From NCBI RefSeq assembly GCF_027912535.1, contig NZ_CP115465.1, forward strand, positions 417,001 to 481,000: DNA of 64,000 bases. The letters run 5' to 3'. Shown here piece by piece: positions 8,487 to 17,180 of this stretch (within the stretch, counting starts at the first letter, position 1; each line of letters begins with the position of its first letter). The notes below the pieces were generated by a model. It did no database searches. It saw only the letters and a list, made by a program, of their open reading frames with translations, and had not been told where the DNA came from. The translations under genes and the position numbers were made by a program. This DNA is from Brevundimonas sp. NIBR11. GTDB taxonomy: Bacteria; Pseudomonadota; Alphaproteobacteria; Caulobacterales; Caulobacteraceae.

Positions 8487-10313
8487 ATGAGCACCCCGCT
8501 TTCCGACATCGACCTGACCGCCGCCCCCTGTCGTCCGGTCCGGTTCGGAGAGGTGGGGGTGGAGATCGAACGCCGCCCCGACGGCGTGCTGATCGTGTCC
8601 GGCAAGGCGCCGCTGAAGCCCTACGATCCCAACCTCGCCGCCGCCTTCTGGCGTCATGCCAACGCGACGCCGGACAGGCTCTGGCTGGCTCGTCGCGAGG
8701 GGCCGGAACGGCGGTGGACGCGGTTGACCTATGGCGAGGGGCGGGCGCGGGTCGCCTCGGTCGCGGCCTGGCTGATGGATCGCGGCGTGACGGCGGACCG
8801 GCCGATCCTGATCCTGTCGGAGAACTCGCTGAACCACGCGGTCCTGATCTTCGCCGGGATGGTGGCGGGCGTGCCGGTCACCTCGGTCAGCACCAACTAT
8901 TCGCTGATCTCGACAGACTTCGAGCGATTGAAACATGTCGTCGATCTGGTGAAGCCCGGCCTGATCTTCGCCGAACAGGGCGCGCCCTACGCCGCCGCCA
9001 TCGCCGCCGTCGGGCCCGAGGACGCCGTTGTCCTGACCGCCGCGCCCGGCGTCCCCGGCGCCGTGGACTGGGCCGAGGCCGTGGGCTTCCCGGCCCCCGA
9101 CCTCTCCGCCCATGTCGCGGCTCTCGATCCGACCAGACCCGCCCGCTACCTCCTGACCTCCGGCTCGACGGGGCGGCCCAAGGCGGTGATCCACACCATG
9201 GCCATGGCGACCGGCAATACCCATTCGGGGTTCCAGGCCATGGGCGACGCCTTCGCCTGGGATCGTCAGGCGCTGGACTGGTTGCCCTGGAGCCATATCG
9301 CCGGGTCGTCCCTGATGACCAACATCACCTGCCTGGGCGGCGCCCTCTACATCGACGACGGGCGGCCGATGCCGGGTCGGTTCGAGGAGACGATCCGGAA
9401 CCTGAAGGAGATCCCGCTCCGCTACTACGGCACCATGCCAAACGGCTATGCCATGCTGGCCGATGCGCTGGAGGCCGACGACGACTTCGCCCGGCGTTTC
9501 TTCACCGAACTGCGCGCCATGCTGTTCGGCGGGGCGGGCCTGCCGCAGGCCCTGCACGACCGGCTGCAGCGGATCGCCGTTGGCGCGACGGGCCAGAGGT
9601 TCGTCTTCGTCTCCGGCTACGGCTCGACCGAAACGGGCTCGGCGATCAGCTACACCTGGTGGGAGGACACCCGTGTCGGCATCGGCCTGCCGGTGTCCGG
9701 CGCCTCGTTCAAACTGACGCCCTGCGACGGAGTGTACGAAGTGCGGGTCAAGGCGCCGTCCGTCACCCCCGGCTATTTCGCCGACTCGGCCCAGACCGCC
9801 GCCGCCTTCGACGAGGAAGGCTATCTGCGGATGGAGGACCTCGCCGACTTCCACGACCGCGACCGGCCCGAGGGCGGGATGGTCTTCGCGGGGCGAAGGG
9901 CCGAACAGTTCAAGCTGCTGAACGGGACCTTCGTCACGGCGGGGCGGTTGCGGGACAGCCTGCTGGGTCGGCTGGCCGGGGTGGTGCGCGAGGTCGTCAT
10001 CTGCGGCGACGGCGAGGCGGAGGTCGCCGCCCTCGCCTAGGCCGACGTCGAGGGCGTCCGCCGCCTGACCGGCGCGACCGATCCCGACCATCCGGCGATC
10101 CGCGACGCCGTCGCCGGGGCGCTCGCCGCCCACAACCGCGACAACCTCGGCCAGTCCAGCCGCGTAGCAAGGCTGATGTTCCTCGCAGATGCGCCGGACC
10201 CGGAGGCGCACGAGGTCTCCGACAAGGGCTCGATCAACCGCCGCATGGTGCTGAAACGGCGGGCGGACAAGGTGGCGCGGCTGTTTGCGGGGGAGGGGAT
10301 CGGGCCGGCCTAG
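8487..10313 (+). pseudogene. feruloyl-CoA synthetase-like acyl/aryl-CoA ligase interrupted by in-frame TAG
   Basis: An AMP-forming CoA ligase related to feruloyl-CoA synthetases: YLLTSGSTGRPKAVIHT is the AMP-binding motif, YGSTETGS the adenylate motif, and GRRAEQFKLLNGTFV the hinge region. The frame from ATG 8487 stops at TAG 10038-10040 after 517 residues. The same frame stays open for 90 more codons to TAG 10311-10313 and encodes the expected C-terminal subdomain, including DKGSINRR with the likely catalytic lysine. One base change (CAG or TGG to TAG) would therefore restore a 608-residue enzyme. Without the last 91 codons the adenylating domain could fold but thioester chemistry should fail. 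Sequencing error, true pseudogene or amber suppression are all possible. Confidence 0.82.
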
Positions 10314-11263
10314 CCCAACTCCGGCCCGCCCGTCGGGTCTCTCGGATCCAGCGGCAACCCCATCTCCTGACGCCGCTTCAGCAGCCGCAGCCACCCGTGC
10401 ATGGCCTCACAGTCGAGCCCGTGCATCATCAGCCGGAACCCCGCCTGCAGCGTCGACAGGGTCACCAGCGGGTGGCCGTTCTTGACGAAATGCATGTGGT
10501 AGTCGGTCCCGAGGATCCGCCCGATATAGATTCCCACGATCTCGTCCAACTGCAGCGAATGGCTGGCCCGCATGAAGTCCGAACGCGGCAGCATCAGCGC
10601 ATAGAGAGGCGTGTAGAACTCCACCGCCGTCTGGATGTCGATCCTGTTCAGCGGACCGGTCGGGAAGGCTTCGAAGTCCGGATCGATGTCGGTCAGCATC
10701 GAGAAATCGACCCGCTCCGGCGGCGTGATCTCCATTCCCGCCTGGCGCAGGGCCAGGTTCAGCTCGATGATGAAGTTGAAGATGTTCAGGTCGTGCTGGA
10801 GGAAGACATTATCCTCCAGCGACTTCAGCGTCAGGGGCCTCAGGGGCACGGTCTTCACCAGGGCCGGATCCACCCCGGCATTGGCCTTGATGAAGCCGAT
10901 CAATTCGGTCCCGATGTGGAAGTGACGCAGGATCAGGGTATTGCACTCCGGGCTGCCGAACGTCCGCAGGCCCCAGTGGATGGACTTGTGCAAGAGGCCG
11001 TTCAGGTTCGGGTGGCGCGGCGAGATGGCCCGGAGCACCTTCACGACGCAGAAGAACAGGAAGACCACCGGGCGCGACACAGGGAACAGCCAGCGCCGCG
11101 ACCACGACCGCGCGCCGAGCAGAAGGGCCCGCTTGGCCTGCGGATCGATCGGCAGGGAGTGGTCGAGATAGAGCGCCAGCCAGGGATCGGGATCGGCGGA
11201 ATCATACAGACCCGCGTCGAACGGGTCCGGTTTCGCCGTCGTCGCGCCGTCCGACAGGCTCAA
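10310..11263 (-). CDS. uncharacterised protein, third gene of KAS III/di-iron operon
   Basis: A 317-residue protein I do not recognise. One hydrophobic stretch (WLFPVSRPVVFLFFCVVKV, about residues 58-76) could be a membrane anchor. Histidine-containing blocks (LRHFHIGTELIGF, TDYHMHFVKNGHP, MMHGLDCEAMHGW) might be functional. It starts with TTG at 11263, overlapping the stop of the upstream gene as TTGA, with AGGAG nine bases before; translational coupling explains the weak start. The stop overlaps the end of the ligase frame on the other strand. Always co-translated arrangement suggests it acts with the KAS III-like and di-iron proteins. Confidence 0.75.
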   Translation of the reverse strand: MSLSDGATTAKPDPFDAGLYDSADPDPWLALYLDHSLPIDPQAKRALLLGARSWSRRWLFPVSRPVVFLFFCVVKVLRAISPRHPNLNGLLHKSIHWGLRTFGSPECNTLILRHFHIGTELIGFIKANAGVDPALVKTVPLRPLTLKSLEDNVFLQHDLNIFNFIIELNLALRQAGMEITPPERVDFSMLTDIDPDFEAFPTGPLNRIDIQTAVEFYTPLYALMLPRSDFMRASHSLQLDEIVGIYIGRILGTDYHMHFVKNGHPLVTLSTLQAGFRLMMHGLDCEAMHGWLRLLKRRQEMGLPLDPRDPTGGPELG

Positions 11264-11943
11264 GCCGCGATCTCCTCGATCTGCAGGGCATAGAGGCGGG
11301 CGGTGACCTTGGCGGTCATCACGATGCGTCCGGCCACGGCGGTGTCCGGAAGGACCATCCGCAGCATCTCCTCGAACTCCTGCATGTGCTCGGCGTCGTT
11401 CTCGCCATGATAGAGCAGGAACCGCGCCGCCTCGTCTGGCAGGTTCAGCCGCTCCTTGACCAGCCGTCCCCAGGGCGCGGCCTTGATCGAGCCCAGTCCC
11501 TCGATGATGAACATGGCGCCCAGCAGGCCGAACGGATCGGGCTTCGACGCCTCATGGAACATCCATGCCGAGAGGGCCTCGGACCCGACGTTCTTGGGCG
11601 CCGAGCGGATCACCTCGACCTCGCCGCCGGAGCATACGAAATCGGCCTCCAGCAGGCGGAAGTCGCGGTGCTCGGTCACGGCATGCCGCATCAAGGTGGA
11701 GCGCAGTTCGAGGTGGTCCTCGCCGACGTTCGACGCCGCGCGGCTCATCCACAACGCCCCGTCCTTCACCTGCTGGCGCAGGTTGATGAGGAACGCGTGG
11801 TAATCCCCGATCTCGAACCGGCCGCGCGTCAGCTTGCGGATCAGGGGCGTGGCTTCCAGCCGCTGTTCGAAGTCGGCGAAGACCACCGCGAGCTTTCGCA
11901 GGGTGTCGGCGACCTGATCGTCCACGCGTCCACCATCCGCCAT
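11260..11943 (-). CDS. heme-oxygenase-like iron-containing redox protein
   Basis: A 227-residue, all-helical protein that looks like the iron-containing redox enzyme / heme-oxygenase-like di-iron oxidase superfamily (named members UndA, BesC, SznF). Candidate metal ligands are E91 and H92 (HAVTEHRDF), E148 (FIIEGLG) and H179, D183 and H186 (YHGENDAEHMQEFEE). Such enzymes use O2 for decarboxylation, desaturation, fragmentation or N-oxygenation. The ATG overlaps the stop of the KAS III-like gene (TGATG) and the next gene overlaps this stop, so the three form a tight operon. Substrate is probably the product of the KAS III-like enzyme or an acyl chain; that is inference. Confidence 0.75.
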   Translation of the reverse strand: MADGGRVDDQVADTLRKLAVVFADFEQRLEATPLIRKLTRGRFEIGDYHAFLINLRQQVKDGALWMSRAASNVGEDHLELRSTLMRHAVTEHRDFRLLEADFVCSGGEVEVIRSAPKNVGSEALSAWMFHEASKPDPFGLLGAMFIIEGLGSIKAAPWGRLVKERLNLPDEAARFLLYHGENDAEHMQEFEEMLRMVLPDTAVAGRIVMTAKVTARLYALQIEEIAA

Positions 11944-13085
11944 CACACCACCTCGCACATCATGAACCCGACCATCGCCCGTCCGCTCTCGGGCACGATC
12001 AGCAGAACCTTCTCGCCCCGCTTCGCCCGTCCCGACCGCATGAACGCGTCCAGCATGACCCAGATCGAGGCCGCGCCGATGTTGCCCACGGTCGGCAGGT
12101 TCGAGAACCACTTTTCCTCGGGGATCATGGCGGCGGTGCTCTTCAGGATCGACACGATCTCTTCCCGCAGCGAGCGGGCCGAATAGTGACAGAGCAGGTG
12201 GTCGACCTGATCCGGCACGATCCGCCCCTGATCGACCTTCTCCAGCCAGACCCCGATCCACGCGCGGATGACGATCTTCAGCAGCTCGAAGTCCTGCACC
12301 AGGGCGATCGAGCCGGATGCATGGGCCGCCACCGGCCCGGCATGGCTCCATGCTGACTTCATGTCCGACCGGTCGGCGAAGGTGGAGCCCGCCCACATGC
12401 AGGGATCGAACCGCCCCGCCAGCGAGGTCAGGTCGATCCATTCAACCTTCAGCGACAGGCCGTCAGGCTTGGGCTTCGGCTCCACCACCACCGCGCCCGC
12501 CCCGTCCGAGAGGGTGAAGCGCAGGAAGTCCGCCTCGACCCGCGCCCGGCCCTTGGCGTCGACCAGCGACGTGCCCTCGTAAAACTCGGGCCGAAACCAA
12601 CGGGAGGAGAATTCCCCTGCGGCCGCCGCCGCGATATCCGCCTCTCCGGCCCGGACCTGCAGCCAGGCGCCCTTGGCCGCCATCAGGGCGGAAGCGCAGA
12701 CCGACTGATAGCTGGCGATTTCGATCGGGGGCGCGCCGAGTTCGGCGTGAACGGCGCTGGCATGGCCGGGGACGATGAAGTCGCCCTGGGTCGTCGCCGT
12801 GGACAGGAACCCCAGGTCGACGACCGACAGGCCCGCATCCTCCAGCGCCGCCAGCGCCGCCGCGGCCGTCATCGAGGCGTTGGAGTGCAGCGGCTGTCCC
12901 TCTGGCGTCAGCGCATAGTGCCGCGTCTCCACCCCGTTCCAGCGCAGGGCGCGGCGACCGACCGCCGATGAGCGCCCTGCGATCCGGCCGATGTGGTCCT
13001 CCATCGCCTCCACCCCGATGGGCGGGCCGGGCAGGAAGCTGCCAATGCCGGTGATATAGACGTCGCGCAGCATACTCGGGGACAT
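11943..13085 (-). CDS. beta-ketoacyl-ACP synthase III-like enzyme
   Basis: A 380-residue thiolase-fold condensing enzyme of the KAS III type. The catalytic triad is visible: C130 (YQSVCASALM), H300 (LLCHYSARS) and N335 (PTVGNIGAAS). Sequence is distant from housekeeping FabH, and the setting (di-iron oxidase and unknown gene, no fatty-acid synthesis genes) suggests a dedicated condensation such as acyl head-group joining or priming of a small lipid product. Start ATG at 13085; an internal ATG at 13073 is possible. First gene of a three-gene operon. Confidence 0.85.
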   Translation of the reverse strand: MSPSMLRDVYITGIGSFLPGPPIGVEAMEDHIGRIAGRSSAVGRRALRWNGVETRHYALTPEGQPLHSNASMTAAAALAALEDAGLSVVDLGFLSTATTQGDFIVPGHASAVHAELGAPPIEIASYQSVCASALMAAKGAWLQVRAGEADIAAAAAGEFSSRWFRPEFYEGTSLVDAKGRARVEADFLRFTLSDGAGAVVVEPKPKPDGLSLKVEWIDLTSLAGRFDPCMWAGSTFADRSDMKSAWSHAGPVAAHASGSIALVQDFELLKIVIRAWIGVWLEKVDQGRIVPDQVDHLLCHYSARSLREEIVSILKSTAAMIPEEKWFSNLPTVGNIGAASIWVMLDAFMRSGRAKRGEKVLLIVPESGRAMVGFMMCEVV

Positions 13086-13201
13086 GACCTGTCAATGCGC
13101 ACGTTTGCCCCGCGGGCCGCAAGCGGACGATCCCTGACGATGCCGTGTGGAACGGCCCCCGCGCACCGAACGCTATCAGCGTCATCCCACAGGAGACGAC
13201 C

Positions 13202-13582
13202 ATGCTGAAGGACAAGGACTCCGCCGCCATCGTCGGCGTCAAGGATTTGAGCCGAGCCAGGGCCTTCTACGGCGACACGCTCGGCTTGGAGGAGACGCCC
13301 GACTTCGGCGATCAGGTCGCGATGTACAAGACGGGCCAGACGGTGCTGTGCGTCTATCCGACTGAATTCGCCGGCACCAACAAGGCCAACGCCGTGGTCT
13401 GGGGCGTCGGCGACGAGCTGGAGGCCATCGTCGCCGATCTGGCCCAGAAGGGCGTGACGTTCGAGCACTACGACATGCCGGACACGACCTATGCGGACGG
13501 CGTCCACACCTCGGGCGACTTCAGGATGGTCTGGTTCAAGGACCCGGACGGCAACATCCTGCACCTGAACTCGGGCGATTAG
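13202..13582 (+). CDS. VOC-superfamily (glyoxalase-fold) protein
   Basis: A 126-residue single-module VOC protein. The N-terminal half (VGVKDLSRARAFYGDTLGL) and the C-terminal half (MVWFKDPDGNILHL) are the two beta-alpha-beta-beta-beta units of the glyoxalase/bleomycin-resistance/dioxygenase fold. Ligand and reaction cannot be assigned. AGGAG lies at a good distance before the ATG. Its stop overlaps the end of the convergent acyltransferase gene by four bases. Divergent from the KAS III-like operon, 116 bp apart. Confidence 0.8.
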   Translation: MLKDKDSAAIVGVKDLSRARAFYGDTLGLEETPDFGDQVAMYKTGQTVLCVYPTEFAGTNKANAVVWGVGDELEAIVADLAQKGVTFEHYDMPDTTYADGVHTSGDFRMVWFKDPDGNILHLNSGD

Positions 13583-14730
13583 CCCTCCAGCGAGACCATC
13601 GCGCCCTGTTCGACGGGGCGATGGCGGATCTTGCTGCGCGAGAGCCAGCGTTTGATCCGGCTCTGCATCGGATCGTCGATCACCGCGTGGAAGGCGAAGG
13701 CGAAGCCGATCGCCGCCAGCACCCCCGCGCACCAGATCCCCCACTGCACCCCCGTCGACAGGGCGTATTTCGCGATCAGGACGTTGGCCACGCCGAACCA
13801 GGCGATCCGCACCACCTCATTGGTGATGAACATCGAGAAAGACACGACACTGGCCCGTTCGATAAGCTTCGAGGGGTTCACCACCGGAATGGCGCCCGCC
13901 GCGATGATGATCAGACTTATGAAGGTCAGGCTGATCAGGGCGTTCTTGTCGAACCACTGCACGACGGCCAGGCCCACAGCCGCCGAAATCCCCACGATCC
14001 GGGCCAGACGCGGCGCAACGAAGACCTTCTCCGAGAACACCGCCAGCCCCATGCCCAGGATGAACAGCGGCAGGGCCCGCAGGAAGCCGAACTTCATCGG
14101 CATCTGGTAGACCGGATAGCCGAGGAAGGCGTAGGCCGCCTCGTTGGCCGCCAGATACAGCAGGATCACCCCCGCCATCGCGCCCCACAGCCCCATGCCT
14201 TGCAGCACACGCAGGATATAGGGGAACAGGACGTAGCAACCGATCAGGGCGGAGATCGACCAGCTCGGCGCGTTCCAGCCCAGGCCGCCATGGATGCCGA
14301 ACGCCTGCGTCAGCGTCAGCTGGGCGCCCAGTTGGTCCCAGGCGAACCATTCCGGATTGCGTGGGGCCACGCCGAAAGCGGCGCTCAGCAGCACCAGCGA
14401 GACCAAGGCCAGTCCCATGATCAGATGCGCCGGATAGACGCGCAGGAACCGCTTGATGAAGAAGTCGCCCGGCGACATCGCCCCGCGACCCACCGCCCCG
14501 CCGTAGACCCGCATCAGCACGTAGCCGCTGTCGATCAGGAAGAAGTTGGTCAGCAGAAAGCCGCCGCGTTCGAACACTGGATGCAGGCTCTCGGCCAGCG
14601 GGATCGGGCCCGCCGCCTGGAAGTGGTGGAGGACGATCATCGTGGCCACAATGAAACGCAGGGCGTCGAGCCAGCCGCCGCGTGCAATCGGCGGTGTTTC
14701 GTTTCGGGTCGAAATTGCGGTCCAGGCCAT
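13579..14730 (-). CDS. acyltransferase 3 family membrane protein
   Basis: A 383-residue polytopic membrane protein of the acyltransferase 3 (OafA/YrhL) family, which transfer acyl groups to sugars or lipids at the inner membrane. The N-terminal LDALRFIVATMIVLHHF carries the catalytic histidine region, and FFLIDSGYVLMRVY plus FIKRFLRVYPAH match the conserved follow-up motifs. About ten hydrophobic helices follow. Start at 14730 is set by AGAAGGAAG upstream; an in-frame extension to 14793 is less likely. Substrate unknown. Confidence 0.85.
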   Translation of the reverse strand: MAWTAISTRNETPPIARGGWLDALRFIVATMIVLHHFQAAGPIPLAESLHPVFERGGFLLTNFFLIDSGYVLMRVYGGAVGRGAMSPGDFFIKRFLRVYPAHLIMGLALVSLVLLSAAFGVAPRNPEWFAWDQLGAQLTLTQAFGIHGGLGWNAPSWSISALIGCYVLFPYILRVLQGMGLWGAMAGVILLYLAANEAAYAFLGYPVYQMPMKFGFLRALPLFILGMGLAVFSEKVFVAPRLARIVGISAAVGLAVVQWFDKNALISLTFISLIIIAAGAIPVVNPSKLIERASVVSFSMFITNEVVRIAWFGVANVLIAKYALSTGVQWGIWCAGVLAAIGFAFAFHAVIDDPMQSRIKRWLSRSKIRHRPVEQGAMVSLEG

Positions 14731-14825
14731 CGGAAAACTTCCTTCTGAGGCGAATTTCGCAAGGACCGGGCCGCTTTGTCCGTGACCGAACATCGGTCTA
14801 ATCTGCGGGGATTCAGGGGGACTGG

Positions 14826-16634
14826 ATGACCGACGAAGATCCGCGCGAAGGGCGCATCCGGCTGGGCCGGCGCCGCGAAAAGGCGACAGAAAGTCTCGAC
14901 GCCATCGAGATGGCCGAAAGCGCCATGGAGACGGCCGAACCGACGATGGGCCCGCCCGACCCGGCCGTTCTTCTGGTCGAGGAACAGCGCCGTCTGATCA
15001 AGGCCCAGGTCTCCAACGAACGGATGGGCTTCGTCCTGCGCGTCATGACCGCGATGGTCGGGCTGGGCTTCGTCATCGGCCTAGCGATGATGGTCTGGAC
15101 CGCCGCCCACTCGCGCGCGGTGGTTGTGGACCCCTTCGACAGCCCCCTGGAACTGACCCGGCGCGGGCACACGGGTCAGGTCATCGCCCGCAGCGTGCAG
15201 GACGTGGTCACGACCATCGGCGCCGACGCCCGGAACTCGGCCGAGAACCGGGCCGTCGCCCTGAACTGGACGCGGGACGTGGCGGTGGTCGTGCCCTCGA
15301 CGGGCGTCTCGGTGGGCGAGATCGACAAGCTGCTGCGCGGCTGGTTCGGAAAGGAGACCCATATCGGCGGCGCCGTCACCGTCAGCCCCGAGGGAGAGGT
15401 CTCCCTGACCATTCGCGCCGACGGGGTGCGCGGGCGAACCTTCACGGGCCCGGAATCCGAAATGCCGCAGCTCATCACAGAGGCCGCGGAATACATCTAC
15501 GGCCGGTTCGAGCCGCAGCTGTTCGCCAGCTATCTGCTGCAGACCCGACGCTACGAAGACGCCGAGCGGTTCATTCCGGCCGCCTACGCCGGGCATCCCG
15601 GCTCGCGCGGCGCCCTGGCCTATGACTGGGGGCTGCTGCTGGCGACGCTGGGCCGGCCCGAGGAGGCGATCGAGAAGCTCAGGCTGTCGATCCAGGCCGA
15701 ACCCCACGATCCGCGCGCCTGGGACATGCTGGTCGCCACCCTGTTCGACACCGAGGGGGAGGAGGCCGCCTTCCGCGCGGGACGCCAGATGATCGCGCTC
15801 AAGGATGCTGAAGGCGTCCCCATGGAGAGCTTCTCCTATCTGCTGCTGGTCCAGGACTGGACACGCAACGCAGAAGCCACCACCCGAGACATCGCCGACA
15901 ACGACGGCGAAGGGGTCCTGGGCGCCCAGGAGGTCAGTCTGGCCGATTCCGAGGGGCGGCGGCATGACTTCGCCGGCGCGCTTCGCCATCTCGCAGCTGC
16001 GTCGCCGGACGCCCCCATGACCCTGGCCGCGCGGTCCATGGTCGAGACCTATCGCGCCCTGGCCGCCGGTGATGTCTCTGCCGCCCGCACCGCCGCCGAG
16101 GCGCTGGATGCGATCTGGTCGGCGGACGACGACGTGGCCTTCACCTTCTATGAGGGGCCTTGTTTCCTGGGCCTGGCCGAGGGGCTGGCGGGGCGATACC
16201 GCGAAGCCGAGGCCGCCTTCGTGCGCGGCGAACGCTACGTCGCCTGCGCCGCCTTCCGGGCCGACGTGCTGGAGGCGCGCGGCCTGCACGCCGAAGCGGA
16301 TCGCCAGTACGGCATCGCCATCCGCCTCGCGCCCTCGCTGCCCTTCGCCTACGAGCGCCGGGGTCTGGCGCTGCTGGCGCGCGGCGACACGGCCCGGGCG
16401 CTGACCCGCTTCCAGGACGCCCACGTGCGCGGCCCCCGCTGGGCCGACCCTCTGAAGGGTTGGGGCGATGCGCTCGCCGCCCAGGGCCGCTGGGCCGAGG
16501 CGGCGGCGAAATACGCCGAGGCCGAACCCTTCGCGCCGAAATGGCGCGAACTGCATCTGGCGCATGCGGCGGCGCTGGATCGGCTGGGGCGGCGACGGGA
16601 AGCGGAGGCGCAAAGGGAGAAGGCGGCGCGCTAG
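14826..16634 (+). CDS. membrane-anchored TPR protein
   Basis: A 602-residue protein with a charged N-terminal cytoplasmic tail, one membrane segment (about residues 67-92, GFVLRVMTAMVGLGFVIGLAMM) and a large region of degenerate TPR units, clearest at the C-terminus (for example AFAYERRGLALLARGDTARALTRFQDA style helices). TPR domains scaffold protein complexes; no enzymatic motif is seen. AGGGGG precedes the ATG. Divergent from the acyltransferase gene by 95 bp and convergent with the Rrf2 gene, with a four-base overlap at the ends. Confidence 0.75.
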   Translation: MTDEDPREGRIRLGRRREKATESLDAIEMAESAMETAEPTMGPPDPAVLLVEEQRRLIKAQVSNERMGFVLRVMTAMVGLGFVIGLAMMVWTAAHSRAVVVDPFDSPLELTRRGHTGQVIARSVQDVVTTIGADARNSAENRAVALNWTRDVAVVVPSTGVSVGEIDKLLRGWFGKETHIGGAVTVSPEGEVSLTIRADGVRGRTFTGPESEMPQLITEAAEYIYGRFEPQLFASYLLQTRRYEDAERFIPAAYAGHPGSRGALAYDWGLLLATLGRPEEAIEKLRLSIQAEPHDPRAWDMLVATLFDTEGEEAAFRAGRQMIALKDAEGVPMESFSYLLLVQDWTRNAEATTRDIADNDGEGVLGAQEVSLADSEGRRHDFAGALRHLAAASPDAPMTLAARSMVETYRALAAGDVSAARTAAEALDAIWSADDDVAFTFYEGPCFLGLAEGLAGRYREAEAAFVRGERYVACAAFRADVLEARGLHAEADRQYGIAIRLAPSLPFAYERRGLALLARGDTARALTRFQDAHVRGPRWADPLKGWGDALAAQGRWAEAAAKYAEAEPFAPKWRELHLAHAAALDRLGRRREAEAQREKAAR

Positions 16635-17080
16635 GTCTGACCCGCCCTCTGCGCCACATAGGCCTTGATCTGGTCGGCGTCGGGGGCCAGCGAGGCCACG
16701 GTGATCTCGGCCAACTTGGCGTGCAGCAGCCTCTCCGCATCCGTCAGTGTCGCCATCATCGCGGCATTGACCGCGCGTTCGATCAGGCAGTTCGGATCGT
16801 CGTCGGATAGGCCAATGGCGAAGATCTTCGGCCTGCCCAGCGCCAGGTGGATGTCCAGCAGGGTGATGCGGTCGAGCGGCGTCGTCAGACTCCAGCCGCC
16901 GCCATGCCCCTTCTCGGAGGCCACATAGCCGGCCGCCTTCAGCCCGGCCATCGTCCGGCGCACCACCACCGGGTTGGTCCCGAGCATGACGGAAATCGTG
17001 TCCGAGGTCATCGGGCCCTCGTGCCGGTCCATATGGACCAGGACGTGCAGCATGCGGGACAAGCGGCTGTCGATGGGCAT
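16631..17080 (-). CDS. Rrf2-family transcriptional regulator
   Basis: A 149-residue Rrf2-type winged-helix regulator: MPIDSRLSRMLHVLVHM, then recognition-helix region TNPVVVRRTMAGLKAAGYV and the wing GHGGGWSLTTPLDRITLLDI. Only one cysteine (NCLIER) is present, not the three that bind an Fe-S cluster in IscR or NsrR, so sensing must work differently. Divergent from the CPYC flavoprotein gene across 100 bp and probably its repressor, as often seen for such pairs. Confidence 0.85.
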   Translation of the reverse strand: MPIDSRLSRMLHVLVHMDRHEGPMTSDTISVMLGTNPVVVRRTMAGLKAAGYVASEKGHGGGWSLTTPLDRITLLDIHLALGRPKIFAIGLSDDDPNCLIERAVNAAMMATLTDAERLLHAKLAEITVASLAPDADQIKAYVAQRAGQT

Positions 17081-17180
17081 GCCGTGGAGCCTAAACCAGA
17101 AGTGTCACGAAACAAAACGAGTTGCGAGACTGCTTCGATGACCTTATCACGTAACTCTAAGAGATGCGTGAGGAGTGTTG

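Noticed and set aside
8406..10394. 662-codon minus-strand frame over the ligase
   Set aside because: Shadow with His/Arg/Gly-rich composition and no recognisable domain.
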